Part shown: one piece after another, positions 43,064 through 52,856 of the stretch | How the letters are laid out: the number at the start of each line of letters is the position of its first letter | How positions within the stretch are numbered: position 1 is the first letter of the stretch | Assembly: GCA_024641665.1 (NCBI GenBank) | Contig: JAHECP010000004.1 | Location: 1-64,000, forward strand | Source of the DNA: Acidobacteriota bacterium | Lineage (GTDB): Bacteria; Acidobacteriota; Vicinamibacteria; Vicinamibacterales; JAHECP01 | Length of the DNA stretch: 64,000 nt | Direction: 5' to 3' | Program-made: the position numbers and the translations under genes | Notes under the pieces: generated by a model | What the model saw: the letters and a program-made list of their open reading frames with translations, nothing else | What the model was told of the DNA's origin: nothing | The model's database searches: none

Positions 43064-43591
43064 TTACCGGGCCGTGTATCCCCGCCCTTCGAGGCAGACG
43101 GCCGCGGCCTTCTTGAACTGGTCGATCGCCTGCTGGTTGGCCTCGGCGGCCTGCCCCGCGCCGGCTTGCGCCGCCTGCTTCTTGGCCCGACTGCGGCCCC
43201 GCAGCCCGCCCATGGAGCCCGCGACCGCGCCGATCGCCGCCCCCTTGCCGGCATCCCCGGCAATGGCCCCGATCACCAGTCCACCGGCCGTCCCCGCGGC
43301 CGCGCCCTTGACCACCGCGCCATGACCGGCCTGCCCGGCCGCATTCTTGGCGGCGGCCTCGGTGTCCACGCTGCCGACCGCCAGGGTCAGGCCGGTATTC
43401 GTCTCGGCCCACTCATAGCACGCCGCCTCATCCTTCTTCTGCTGCTCGGCCGTCTGGCCCTTCGCGGGATAGACCATCAGGCCCACCTGCGCGAGCGTCG
43501 GCTTGGGCGGCGGCGGCGTGTTCGGGACAGCCACCTGGGCGAACACCGGAGCGGCGGCCAGGAGCCCAGCGAGCACTGTGAGACGCGACAT
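43064..43591 (-). CDS. Exported glycine-zipper protein
   Basis: The 175-aa protein starts MSRLTVLAGLLAAAPVFAQ, a short signal peptide. A central Ala/Gly-rich glycine-zipper segment (VVKGAAAGTAGGLVIGAIAG, DAGKGAAIGAVAGSMGGL) follows, then a basic Gln/Ala-rich stretch and AVCLEGRGYTAR. Two cysteines (ACYEWAE and AVCLEGRGY) flank the zipper and could pair. Such proteins are thought to insert into or line membranes. GGAGG precedes the start. It is probably the last gene of the eight-gene sulfatase unit. Confidence 0.82.
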   Translation of the reverse strand: MSRLTVLAGLLAAAPVFAQVAVPNTPPPPKPTLAQVGLMVYPAKGQTAEQQKKDEAACYEWAETNTGLTLAVGSVDTEAAAKNAAGQAGHGAVVKGAAAGTAGGLVIGAIAGDAGKGAAIGAVAGSMGGLRGRSRAKKQAAQAGAGQAAEANQQAIDQFKKAAAVCLEGRGYTAR

Positions 43592-43620
43592 CGTGCAACC
43601 TCCTTCGGGCGCGGCCCGTT

Positions 43621-44109
43621 CTACTTGGCGACGGATTGATGGAAGTGAATCGCGCGCCACTCCCCGTTCCTGCGGACGAACACGATCGTGGAGCCCAGTC
43701 CCACCGGCGCGGACGTGAAACCAGCCTTGTCGGTGTAGGTGCCCTCCGACACCGAGGTGACCAGGACGACGTCGGGCGACAGCACGCGGATGCGCCTCTC
43801 GATGGGCTCTGTCGTCTGCTTTTCGAGCATGGCGTAGGTCTCCCGGAACGCGGCGAGAGCCTGGTCGTACCCGGTGAGCATCACGTCACCGCTGATGAAC
43901 GTGAAGTCCTCGTCCCTGGTCGTGACCGAGAGCGCCTGTTCGGCGTTCGCGGCCGCGGCACCATCGAGGGCCACCTTCAGGGTCGATTCGATGGCGGCCA
44001 CGATCGCGGGGTCCTCCGGATTCACAGGCGCCGGCCGTGTCTGGCAGGCCAGGGTACCAACCACCAACGCTGCGACGCCGACACGGGTCAGCACGGCATG
44101 GAATGACAT
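43621..44109 (-). CDS. DUF4440/SnoaL-like (NTF2-fold) lipoprotein
   Basis: The 162-aa protein starts MSFHAVLTRVGVAALVVGTL, with lipobox GTLAC. The NTF2-like domain reads ANAEQALSVTTRDEDFTFIS, FRETYAMLEKQTTEPIERRI and STIVFVRRNGEWRAIHFHQS, the ending typical of DUF4440/SgcJ-type proteins. Catalytic activity is not evident. AAAGGAGCTC fixes the start. It lies 67 bases behind the last sulfatase and 29 before the glycine-zipper gene. Confidence 0.84.
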   Translation of the reverse strand: MSFHAVLTRVGVAALVVGTLACQTRPAPVNPEDPAIVAAIESTLKVALDGAAAANAEQALSVTTRDEDFTFISGDVMLTGYDQALAAFRETYAMLEKQTTEPIERRIRVLSPDVVLVTSVSEGTYTDKAGFTSAPVGLGSTIVFVRRNGEWRAIHFHQSVAK

Positions 44110-44176
44110 CTGAGCTCCTTTGGACGCGCGCTGCAATGGCCGGCAGCCCACACGGGGCTGCCGGTCCGGAATGGAC

Positions 44177-46555
44177 TTACTGCCGCGCCATCGCGATCTT
44201 GAATCGCTCGTCAGGCGAGATCAGGTGGTCGTGATCGTCCTTTTCCAGGTCGATCTGCACCCAGTTCACCGTGCCTGAGAACCTGCTGCCTTCAGGAGGG
44301 CAGTCCGTCGTCACGGGCGAGCCGCACTCCACGCCGACGTCGCAGGTCTCGGTGCCGAACGCCATCGGCACGGTCATGTCGACGCGGCCTTCGCCGTCCT
44401 TCTTTCCGTCCACGAAGAGCGAGACCGTGCCGCCCTTGGCCAGGCCGCCGCCGTCGTACTTGAACTCCATGCGGACCTGGTGCTTGCCCGCGGGGATCGG
44501 CTTGGCTCCCTCGGCGAAGAACTCCTTGATGCCGAAGAAGTTATAGCAATGCTTCAGCTTGCCGTTCTTGGCGTAGAGGACGAATCCTCCGGTGAGGCCG
44601 CCCACGGTAAGGACGACACCCTTGGCGCCGGCCTTTGGCACTTCGACCTCCGCCGTAACTGAATACGACTTGTTGTGCATCACAACCATGGCCAATTCGC
44701 CCAGGCGTTTCATCCCACCGAACAGCATCTGCGTTTTGCCCTTGATGAGCTGTGGCCGGCCGGCGAGGTCCGCGTTGAAACGCTCGGCCATGCGGTCGTC
44801 GATCGGGAGCACGTTGTACTTGACCGCCTCGATCAGCCACAGCCGCTGCAGCTCATGCAGCTTCTGCGGGTTCTGTTTGGCCAGGTTCTTCGACTGGGTC
44901 CAGTCGGTGTTGGTGTCGTAGAGCTCCCAGACATCGTCGTCGAAAGCCGGCAGTTTGACGGCTCCGGTCTCCCACGGGGTGCGGTGCCTGGTCACCGCCG
45001 TCCAGCCCTTGTGGTAGATGCCGCGGTTGCAGAACATCTCGAAGTACTGTGTCTCGTGCCGATCCGCGCCCTTGGCGTCGTTGAAGGAGTACAGCATGCT
45101 GGTCCCCTCAATGGGGGCCTGCTGGATACCGTTGACGAAGGCCGGATGCGGTATCCCCGCCGCTTCCAAGATCGTCGGCGCCACGTCAATCGCGTGACTG
45201 AACTGCGAGCGGATCTCGCCTTTGCCTCTGATCCCGTTCGGCCAGTGGACGATAGTGCCGTTGCGTGTGCCGCCGAAGTGCGAAGCGACCTGCTTGGTCC
45301 ACTGATAAGGCGTGTTCATCGCATGTGCCCAGCCCACGGCGTAGTGATTCGACGCTTCTGGCCCGCCGAACTTATCGATCTTGCTCATGAGGAACTCTGG
45401 CGTCTCCAGAGCGGACATGCCGTTGAGCACGGCGATCTCGTTGAAGCAGCCGTTCAGCGTGCCTTCGGCCGAAGCGCCGTTATCGCCGATGATCACGTAG
45501 ATCAGCGTGTCGTCGAGGATCTCGAGGTCCCGCAACGCGTCGATCAGCCGCCCGACGTGATGGTCGGTGTGCTCGAGGAAGCCGGCATAGATCTCCATCT
45601 CGCGGCGGAGGATGGGCTTGAGATTTTCAGGCATCGCCTCCCACGCGGGAATCTCTTTGGCCCGCTCGGTCAGCACAGCATCAGCTGGGATCACGCCCAG
45701 TTTCAACTGCCGGGCGAAGGTCTCCTCGCGCAGCTTGTCCCAGCCGGCGTCGAACTTGCCCTTGTACTTGTCGGACCATTCCGCGGGTACGTGATGCGGC
45801 GCGTGGGTGGCGCCAGGGGCGAAGTACATGAAGAACGGCTTGTCGGGCATCAGCGCCTTCTGCTGGCGCGTCCACAGGATCGCCTTGTCTGTCAGATCCT
45901 CGGTCAGGTGGTAGCCTTCCTCCGGGCTCTTCGGCGGCTCCACCGGAGTGGTGCCCTCAAATAGTCCCGGATACCACTGGTCGGTCTCGCCACCAACGAA
46001 GCCGTAGAAGTACTCGAAACCGCCGCCGCCCGTTGGCCACTGGTTGAACGGTCCCATGGCGCTCGTCTCCCAGACCGGCACTTCGTGGCACTTGCCGAAC
46101 TGCGATGTCGAATAGCCGTTCAGCTTGAGCGTCATGGGCAGTGGAGCCTTGTTCTTGGGCAGCACCGAAGAGTAGCCAGGGGCCCCTGTCGCTATCTCGG
46201 TGATACCGCCCATGCCGACCGAATGGTGGTTGCGGCCGGTCAGCAGCGCCTGCCGGGTCGGCGAACAGAGCGCGGTGGTATGGAACCGGGTGTACTTGAG
46301 GCCGTTGGCCGCGAGCTTCTCGATGTTCGGCGTGTGGCACGGACCGCCAAAGGCGCTGGACGCGCCGAACCCGACGTCGTCGATCAGGACGACGAGCACG
46401 TTGGGCGCGCCCTTGGGCGGCCGCAACTCCTGGATCGGCGGGTACTTCGTATCCGGATCCTTGGCATCGTAGGTCGTCAATCCCACGTGAGGCTGATCCG
46501 GGATGGGAAGAACTGTGCGTTGAATGTTGTCCTGTGAGCTCATGTGATTCGTCAT
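44177..46555 (-). CDS. Arylsulfatase, Cys-type (sulfatase 1 of the cluster)
   Basis: The 792-aa type I sulfatase has metal-binding VLVVLIDDVGFGASSAFGGP and the signature CSPTR at Cys97 in HTTALCSPTRQALLTGRNHH, where Cys becomes formylglycine. The catalytic histidine region is FMYFAPGATHAPHHVPAEWS, and the metal-site aspartate lies in IIGDNGASAEGTLNG. A C-terminal beta domain (about 600-790) holds KHCYNFFGIKEFF. No signal peptide is visible, so it looks cytoplasmic. It resembles the 802-aa sulfatase next to it. Substrate unknown. Confidence 0.93.
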   Translation of the reverse strand: MTNHMSSQDNIQRTVLPIPDQPHVGLTTYDAKDPDTKYPPIQELRPPKGAPNVLVVLIDDVGFGASSAFGGPCHTPNIEKLAANGLKYTRFHTTALCSPTRQALLTGRNHHSVGMGGITEIATGAPGYSSVLPKNKAPLPMTLKLNGYSTSQFGKCHEVPVWETSAMGPFNQWPTGGGGFEYFYGFVGGETDQWYPGLFEGTTPVEPPKSPEEGYHLTEDLTDKAILWTRQQKALMPDKPFFMYFAPGATHAPHHVPAEWSDKYKGKFDAGWDKLREETFARQLKLGVIPADAVLTERAKEIPAWEAMPENLKPILRREMEIYAGFLEHTDHHVGRLIDALRDLEILDDTLIYVIIGDNGASAEGTLNGCFNEIAVLNGMSALETPEFLMSKIDKFGGPEASNHYAVGWAHAMNTPYQWTKQVASHFGGTRNGTIVHWPNGIRGKGEIRSQFSHAIDVAPTILEAAGIPHPAFVNGIQQAPIEGTSMLYSFNDAKGADRHETQYFEMFCNRGIYHKGWTAVTRHRTPWETGAVKLPAFDDDVWELYDTNTDWTQSKNLAKQNPQKLHELQRLWLIEAVKYNVLPIDDRMAERFNADLAGRPQLIKGKTQMLFGGMKRLGELAMVVMHNKSYSVTAEVEVPKAGAKGVVLTVGGLTGGFVLYAKNGKLKHCYNFFGIKEFFAEGAKPIPAGKHQVRMEFKYDGGGLAKGGTVSLFVDGKKDGEGRVDMTVPMAFGTETCDVGVECGSPVTTDCPPEGSRFSGTVNWVQIDLEKDDHDHLISPDERFKIAMARQ

Positions 46556-46621
46556 CCTCTGTTGCTCGGACGCTCCGCGCCCGAGAATGGGCGCGCGGCC
46601 GCACCGCCCATCATCGTTGCC

Positions 46622-49030
46622 TTACTGCCTGCTCATGGCGATGTGGAAGCGCTGCTCGGGCGTCAGGACGTGATCCTTGCCGTCGAGCTTGGCGTCAAGC
46701 TGCACGAACTTGATCTTGCCGTTGAAGCGGTTTGGCGTCTGGCAGTCTTCCGCCACGGTGGTGCCGGTTTCCTCGCCGATGTCGAGTGTCTCGTCGAGGG
46801 AAAACGTCGAACAGGCCGTCGCAGTCAGCCTGGTCTCGCCGGACTTCTTCCCGTCGATGTAGAGCGCCGCGACGCCGCCCTTGCCCAGTCCGCCGCCGTC
46901 GTAGGTGAACTCCATGCGGACCTGGTGATCGCCTGCCGGGATCTCAGCCTTGGATTCCACGTAGAACTTCTCGAGGGCCATGTAGTTGTAGCAGTACTTG
47001 AGCTTGCCGTTCCTGGCATAGAGCGCCCAGCCGCCGAACATGCCGCCCTGGGCGATAATCGTCCCCTCGGCCTTGATGCCATCGGGCATCGTGATGTTCG
47101 CTGTCACCGCATGCGATTTGTTCTTGATCACCAGCACCGAGTTCTCCGACAGACGTTTCATGCCCGGCACGAAGATTTGCTGGTTGCCCGTGATCAATTC
47201 GGGACGCCCGGCCAGTTCCGCGTTGAACCGCTCCACGGTGCGATCGTCGAGCGGCGTCACGAGGTATTTGTCCGCCTCCAAGAGAAACAGCGTCTTGAGC
47301 TCTTCAAGCTTCTTCGGATTCTCCGTGGCCAGGTTCCTGGCCTCGGTCCAGTCCTTGGTGGTGTCGTACAGCTCCCAGACATCGTCAAGAAATGTGCAAT
47401 CCGGCTCCGGAACCCATGGCGTGCGATGCTTCGTGCAAGCGACCCAGCCCTGGTGGTAGATACCCCGATTGCCGAAGATCTCGAAATACTGCGTCGTGTG
47501 CCGCTCATCCGCCTTCGCATCGTCGAAGCTGTAAGCCATCGAGACGCCGTGCAGGGGCGTCTGCAGGACGCCGTCCACCAACGTCGGCACGGGAAGCCCC
47601 GCGGCCTCCAACACGGTCGGCGCAACGTCGATCACGTGGTGGAACTGCGAACGGACCTCGCCTTTGCTCTTGAAGCCATTCGGCCAATGTACGACGGTGG
47701 CATTGCGGGTGCCGCCCCAGTGCGAGGCAACCTGCTTGGTCCACTGGTAGGGCGTGTCCATGGCATGCGCCCATCCATAGGAGTAATGTCCGAAGGACTC
47801 GGGCCCACCGAACTTGTCCAGGTTGGCCTTCAGGAACTCGGCGGTCTCGACGCCCACGATGCCGTTGAATATGAGCAGTTCGTTGAGCGTACCGTTGCGC
47901 GTGCCTTCAGCTGACGCGCCGTTGTCGCCGACAATGTAGTAGATCAGCGTGTCGTCGAGGATTTCCATCTGCTCGAGCGCATCCACCAGCCGTCCGACGT
48001 TGTGGTCGACGTGCTCGAGGAAGCCCGCGTACACCTCCATCTGACGCTCCAAGGCCGGCTTCAGATCATCGGGCATCTCGTCCCAGGACGGAATCTCCTT
48101 ATGACGTGTGGTCAGCTCGCAGTCTGCGGGGACGACACCCAGTTCCTTCTGCCGCTTGAAGGTCTGCTCGCGCAGCTTGTCCCAACCCGCGCTGAACTTG
48201 CCCTGGTACTTGTCCGCCCACTCCTTCGGCACATGGTGCGGCGCGTGGGTGGCGCCCGGGGCGAAGTAGACAAAGAACGGCTTGTCCGGCATCAGCGCTT
48301 TCTGCTGCTGCATCCAGCCGACGCACTTGTCGGTCATGTCTTCGGTGAAGTGGTAGCCCTCCTCGACCGTCTTCGGGGGCTCCACGGGGGTCGTGCCCTC
48401 GTAGATGGCCGGGTAGTATTGGTGTGTCTCACCCCCGACAAACCCGTAGAAGTACTCGAAGCCCATTCCCGTCGGCCAGCGGTCGAAGGGACCCGCGCCG
48501 CTGGTCTCGTAGGCCGGCACCTCGTGGCACTTCCCGAACTGTGCCGTGGCGTAGCCGTTGTACTTGAGCGTCTTCGCAAGCGGTGCGCAATGATTGGGGA
48601 TGATGCCCGTGTAGCCAGGCGCGCTGGTGGCGATTTCGGAAATCCCTGCGAAACCCACCGTGTGGTGATTGCGCCCGGTCAGCAGTGCCGAGCGTGTCGG
48701 GGAGCAGAGCGCCGTGGTGTGGAAGCGGTTGTACTTCAGCCCGTTTTGGGCCAGTCGCTCCAGCGTGGGCGTGTTGATCGGGCCGCCGAAGGTCGACGTT
48801 GCCCCGAAGCCGACGTCATCGAGCAGTATCACGACCACGTTCGGTGCGCCAGCAGGCGGACGAAGCGGTGTGATCCGCGGGAACTTTGCCGCCGGGTCGC
48901 GGGCGTCCAACGGGCGCACACCGAGGTATGGCTGGTCGGGGATCGGCAGTACTTGACGTGGAGTCTTGTCCCGCGAGGTCATAGTGTTTGCCTTGTTCAT
49001 CGTTTGTGAATCCATCTTCTTGCGTTTCAT
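46622..49030 (-). CDS. Arylsulfatase, Cys-type (sulfatase 2 of the cluster)
   Basis: The 802-aa sulfatase starts MKRKKMDSQTMNKANTMTSR without a signal peptide. It has VVVILLDDVGFGATSTFGGP, the formylglycine motif HTTALCSPTRSALLTGRNHH (Cys109), FVYFAPGATHAPHHVPKEWA and IVGDNGASAEGTRNG. It has the same C-terminal beta domain as sulfatase 1 (KYCYNYMALEKFY). The two are clearly paralogous but old. The lysine-rich start could be shortened to a later Met; the 12-base gap to the previous gene supports the given start region. Confidence 0.93.
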   Translation of the reverse strand: MKRKKMDSQTMNKANTMTSRDKTPRQVLPIPDQPYLGVRPLDARDPAAKFPRITPLRPPAGAPNVVVILLDDVGFGATSTFGGPINTPTLERLAQNGLKYNRFHTTALCSPTRSALLTGRNHHTVGFAGISEIATSAPGYTGIIPNHCAPLAKTLKYNGYATAQFGKCHEVPAYETSGAGPFDRWPTGMGFEYFYGFVGGETHQYYPAIYEGTTPVEPPKTVEEGYHFTEDMTDKCVGWMQQQKALMPDKPFFVYFAPGATHAPHHVPKEWADKYQGKFSAGWDKLREQTFKRQKELGVVPADCELTTRHKEIPSWDEMPDDLKPALERQMEVYAGFLEHVDHNVGRLVDALEQMEILDDTLIYYIVGDNGASAEGTRNGTLNELLIFNGIVGVETAEFLKANLDKFGGPESFGHYSYGWAHAMDTPYQWTKQVASHWGGTRNATVVHWPNGFKSKGEVRSQFHHVIDVAPTVLEAAGLPVPTLVDGVLQTPLHGVSMAYSFDDAKADERHTTQYFEIFGNRGIYHQGWVACTKHRTPWVPEPDCTFLDDVWELYDTTKDWTEARNLATENPKKLEELKTLFLLEADKYLVTPLDDRTVERFNAELAGRPELITGNQQIFVPGMKRLSENSVLVIKNKSHAVTANITMPDGIKAEGTIIAQGGMFGGWALYARNGKLKYCYNYMALEKFYVESKAEIPAGDHQVRMEFTYDGGGLGKGGVAALYIDGKKSGETRLTATACSTFSLDETLDIGEETGTTVAEDCQTPNRFNGKIKFVQLDAKLDGKDHVLTPEQRFHIAMSRQ

Positions 49031-49042
49031 GTACCACCCCGC

Positions 49043-50407
49043 CTAACCCGAACTCGCCTTCGGCACGTAGTCCAGCGGCGCGCCGGCAGGGATGAGCCGC
49101 TCGCGCTTGACACTCTCCTGGAACTCCTTCATCAGCCGGCCGAAGTGCGCCATCGTCCAGCTGTGCAGGTAGACCGGGTTGAACGGTTCCCGCTCCTTCG
49201 GATCCGTGATCAGGTTCACGACGTGCGGGAAGCCCAGCGGCAGGGCCGGGTCGGTGAAGTACTTCTGATCCACCAGCACCAGCTTGAAGTCCTGCCACTT
49301 GACGCCGTACAGCTTCTCGCCGTTCCAGAAGAGGAAGCCCTCACGGCTCGACTTCTCCTGTTGGCCGGACAGGAACCGCGACTGGTCCTTGCCGTCAATC
49401 ACGCGGTCGTCCGGGACGGGCAGGCCCGCCAGGGCGAGCAGCGTGGTGAACCAGTCGGTGATATGCACGATCTCGTTGCTCTTGCGCCCCGCCGCGATCT
49501 TCCCCGGCCAGCGCGCGATACACGGCGTGCGCAGCGAGGCTTCCGCGCCGGTGAAGTACGAACCGTCGAAGAATCCGCCGGTTCCGCGATGCAGGAGCAT
49601 CTCCTCGTTGCCGTTGTCGCCGGCGAACACGACGATCGTGTCGTCGCTGAGGCCCAACGCGTCGAGTCTGTCGAGGAGATCACCGAAGTCCCCGTCGAGC
49701 TGCAGCAGGCAGTCGGCGAAGTCGCCGTTGCCGCTCTTGCCTTTGTACTCGTCCCGGGGCACGACCGGCAGGTGCATCAAGGTGTGGTTGTAGTAGAGAA
49801 AGAAGGGCCGCTTCGCCCGCGCGTTCTCCTCCATGAAGCGGAACGCGCGGCGCTTGTACTCGACGTCGACGTTGCGCTTCAGCTCGTAGGTCAGTTGTTC
49901 CGCCTGCCTGAGCTTTTCGCCCTTGGCTCCATCCAGCATGTGCGAGACCGGGTCGCGTCCGGGCACGTACCACGGATCGGTTTCCCAGAGCGCCTCGTCA
50001 TAGGTGTGGGGCGGCCCGTACCACTCGTCGAAGCCGTGGTCGGTGGGCCAGCGCCCGTCGCAATCGCCGACGTGCCACTTCCCCATACACATCGTCGCGT
50101 AGCCGGCATCTGCGAAGAGATCGCCCAGTGTGCGCTCCCAGGCGACAATCCCCGACCCCGCGCCGGCCAGCGCGACGGTGTGATTGCCGGTGCGGATGGC
50201 GTGGCGGCCGGTGAGCAACGCCGTCCGCGAGGGAGTACACTGCGACTCCGGCGCGTAGTTGAGGAGTCGAAAGCCTTCCCGGGCGAACTGGTCGATGCGC
50301 CGCGTGTCAGCGCCGCGCAGGATGCCTCCGCCGTAGCAGCCGAGCTCGCCATAGCCCAGATTGTCCACATGGAAATAGACGATGTTGGGCCTGGAGTCTC
50401 TTGCCAT
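49043..50407 (-). CDS. Arylsulfatase, Cys-type (sulfatase 3, short form)
   Basis: The 454-aa protein starts MARDSRPNIVYFHVDNLGYG. Its formylglycine motif is SQCTPSRTALLTGRHAIRTG (Cys57, CTPSR). Metal and catalytic signatures are MCMGKWHVGD, FFLYYNHTLMHLPVVPRDEY and FAGDNGNEEMLLHRGTGGFF. It lacks the large C-terminal domain of its four neighbours, so it belongs to a different sulfatase subfamily. No signal peptide. It lies 97 bases behind sulfatase 4 and 12 bases before sulfatase 2. Confidence 0.93.
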   Translation of the reverse strand: MARDSRPNIVYFHVDNLGYGELGCYGGGILRGADTRRIDQFAREGFRLLNYAPESQCTPSRTALLTGRHAIRTGNHTVALAGAGSGIVAWERTLGDLFADAGYATMCMGKWHVGDCDGRWPTDHGFDEWYGPPHTYDEALWETDPWYVPGRDPVSHMLDGAKGEKLRQAEQLTYELKRNVDVEYKRRAFRFMEENARAKRPFFLYYNHTLMHLPVVPRDEYKGKSGNGDFADCLLQLDGDFGDLLDRLDALGLSDDTIVVFAGDNGNEEMLLHRGTGGFFDGSYFTGAEASLRTPCIARWPGKIAAGRKSNEIVHITDWFTTLLALAGLPVPDDRVIDGKDQSRFLSGQQEKSSREGFLFWNGEKLYGVKWQDFKLVLVDQKYFTDPALPLGFPHVVNLITDPKEREPFNPVYLHSWTMAHFGRLMKEFQESVKRERLIPAGAPLDYVPKASSG

Positions 50408-50504
50408 CTTCTATCCCTCTCATGGCGCGGCTTTCCGCAAAAAGTCTCGCGGGCGGCAACGAGTCGCAATCGACCCGCCGCCGCCCGCTTCGACTTCTGC
50501 CGCG

Positions 50505-52832
50505 TCAGTCGCGGGCCAGAGCGCCCGCGGCTTCCAACTCGAGATCCAGGTACGACTCCTTGCTCACGTCGATGGCGACGCCCTGGATCGTGCCGCCCGT
50601 GAACTTTGCCGGGCTCGTGTACTCCAGGCTCACGTTGTCGCCGCTGTCGTAGCCGATGCACAGCCCATCGCCGGAGAGCGTGAACTTGCCGACCTGGGCT
50701 TTCATCGGGCCCTCGGCGACGACCTTCTCGTCCACGTAGAGCTTGGCGGTGCCCAGCGACTCGTGATACTGGCCTGCCTTTTCCCGGATGAACTCCACGC
50801 CCAGGACGTGCTTGCCCGGCGTGAGCACAGCCGACACGAACTTCTGCTCGGGCTTGATGCCCAGGAAGTTGTAGACGTAGACCAGCTTCTGGTCCTTGAT
50901 GAAGAGGGTGTGTCCGCCGAAGCGCGAACCGTGGGCGAAGAGGACACCCGAGGCATCCGCCGTGATATCCACATCCGCCACGATCTTGTACGACCGACCG
51001 CGAATATTGACGGCGACGCCTTCCGGTACCGGGGACGTGTCCGGGTAGTAGACGTAGCGGGTACGCGGCGCTTCTTCAGAGGGACGTTCCTCGCCGAGGA
51101 TCTCCATGGCGGAGCGGTCGTCGAGCGGCAGCACCAGGTTCTTTTCCGCCTCCTCGAACCAGGCCTTGACCAGCGCCTCGAGCTTCTCGGGGTGCTGCGT
51201 GGCCAGATCCGTCGACTCGGAGCGATCCGCATCCACGTGGTAGAGCTCCCACCGGTCCTTGTCGAAGTGGCCCTTGCCGCTGATCGGCGCATGAACGGCG
51301 GAGGCTCTCCAGCCGTTCTCCCAGATGCCGCGGGTGCCGAGCATGGCGTAATACTGCCGCTTCTTCTGGGTCGGGCCGTCGGGCTTCGCGTCGAAGCTGT
51401 ACTTCATCGAGACGCCGTTCAACGGGTACTGCTCGACACCCTTGTAGACCTTGGGCATCTCGAGGCCACAGGCTTCCAGGATTGTCGGCACGATGTCGAC
51501 GGAATGGTGGTACTGGTTCCGGACCTCGCCGCGGGCCTTGATGCCCTTGGGCCACGAGATGACCATCGGGTCGCAAGTGCCGCCCGAGTACTCCGAGTAC
51601 CGCTTGAACATCTTGAACGGCGTCGAGAAGGCAACCGCCCATCCGGTCGGAAAGTGTTCGTAGGTTTCCGGCCCGCCCAGGACGTTCAGGAGCTTCATGT
51701 TCTCCGCCAACTCATCGGGGTAGTTGTTGAAGAACTTGTTCTCGTTGACGGAGCCGTTCGGCGTGCCCTCGCCGGACGCGCCATTGTCCGCGGCGTAGAG
51801 GACGATGGTGTTGTCGAGCTGCCCGCTCTTCTCGAGGTAGTCGATGATGCGGCCCACCTGGGCGTCCGTGTACTCCGAGAACCCGGCGTAGACCTCGGCC
51901 AGGCGCGAGAACAGCTTCTTCTCGTCGGCGTTGAGCGTGTTCCACGGACGCACGGCGTCGGCAGGGTTCGCCATGTCGTCCGGCATCGGGTTGATCGGGG
52001 TGAGCTTGGTGCCCTTGGGCAGGATGCCCTTCGCGATCATGCGCGGAAGGACCCACTCGCGGTACGCCTCGTAGCCGTCGTCGAACTTGCCCTGGTACTT
52101 GTCGATGTACTCCTTCGGGGCATGGTGCGGAGCATGGTTGGCGCCCGGGCAGAACCACATGAACCACGGCTTCGAAGGGTTGCTCGCCTTCTGGTCGCGG
52201 ATCATCTTCAGCGCCTGGTCGGCGAGGTCCTTGGAGAGGTGATAGCCCTCTTCCGGGCCGTACGGCTGGTCGATGAAACGGTTGTCCTCGACCAGGTCCG
52301 GGTACCACTGGTTGGTCTCACCCCCGAGGAAGCCGTAGAAGCGGTCGAAGCCCTGATTGAGCGGCCACTGCTTGCGGCTCGCGCCCGGGGCGACGTCCTG
52401 CTCCGCGACATTGTGGTTCTTGCCCAGCCAGAAGGTGCTCCACCCGCCATCCTGCAGGATCTGCCCGATGGTGGCGCACTGCTCCGGGAGGCGGCCATGC
52501 TGGCCGGGGTATCCGCTGGTGGCTTCCGTGATGGCGGCGAAGCCGTTGACGTGGTGGTTGCGTCCGGTCAGACACGTGGACCGGGTCGGCGAGCAGAGCG
52601 CCGTGGTGTGCCACTGCGAGTACATCAGGCCCCGGTCGGCCAGCTTCTGCAGCGTCGGCATCTCGATCCGACCGCCGAATGGCGACCAGGCCGCAAGACC
52701 GGTGTCGTCGTAGAGAACGAACAGGATGTTCGGCGCTCCCTCGGGCGCTCGCTTCGCGGTGTACGGACCCCAGTCCGCGACCGAGTCGCGAACGTCGAGC
52801 CTGATGACTCCTTTGAACTTCTTGTCCGTCAT
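50505..52832 (-). CDS. Arylsulfatase, Cys-type (sulfatase 4, tandem duplicate)
   Basis: The 775-aa sulfatase has ILFVLYDDTGLAAWSPFGGR, the formylglycine motif HTTALCSPTRSTCLTGRNHH (Cys80), MWFCPGANHAPHHAPKEYID and YAADNGASGEGTPNG. A C-terminal beta domain follows (about 560-770; KLVYVYNFLGIKPEQKF). It is a near-copy of sulfatase 5, at a constant offset of 2352 bp without indels. About 550 bp in the middle (about 51148-51705) are identical in DNA. No signal peptide. The gap to sulfatase 5 is 24 bases. Confidence 0.94.
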   Translation of the reverse strand: MTDKKFKGVIRLDVRDSVADWGPYTAKRAPEGAPNILFVLYDDTGLAAWSPFGGRIEMPTLQKLADRGLMYSQWHTTALCSPTRSTCLTGRNHHVNGFAAITEATSGYPGQHGRLPEQCATIGQILQDGGWSTFWLGKNHNVAEQDVAPGASRKQWPLNQGFDRFYGFLGGETNQWYPDLVEDNRFIDQPYGPEEGYHLSKDLADQALKMIRDQKASNPSKPWFMWFCPGANHAPHHAPKEYIDKYQGKFDDGYEAYREWVLPRMIAKGILPKGTKLTPINPMPDDMANPADAVRPWNTLNADEKKLFSRLAEVYAGFSEYTDAQVGRIIDYLEKSGQLDNTIVLYAADNGASGEGTPNGSVNENKFFNNYPDELAENMKLLNVLGGPETYEHFPTGWAVAFSTPFKMFKRYSEYSGGTCDPMVISWPKGIKARGEVRNQYHHSVDIVPTILEACGLEMPKVYKGVEQYPLNGVSMKYSFDAKPDGPTQKKRQYYAMLGTRGIWENGWRASAVHAPISGKGHFDKDRWELYHVDADRSESTDLATQHPEKLEALVKAWFEEAEKNLVLPLDDRSAMEILGEERPSEEAPRTRYVYYPDTSPVPEGVAVNIRGRSYKIVADVDITADASGVLFAHGSRFGGHTLFIKDQKLVYVYNFLGIKPEQKFVSAVLTPGKHVLGVEFIREKAGQYHESLGTAKLYVDEKVVAEGPMKAQVGKFTLSGDGLCIGYDSGDNVSLEYTSPAKFTGGTIQGVAIDVSKESYLDLELEAAGALARD

Positions 52833-52856
52833 TGAGCTGTCTCCTGTTTGACCGCG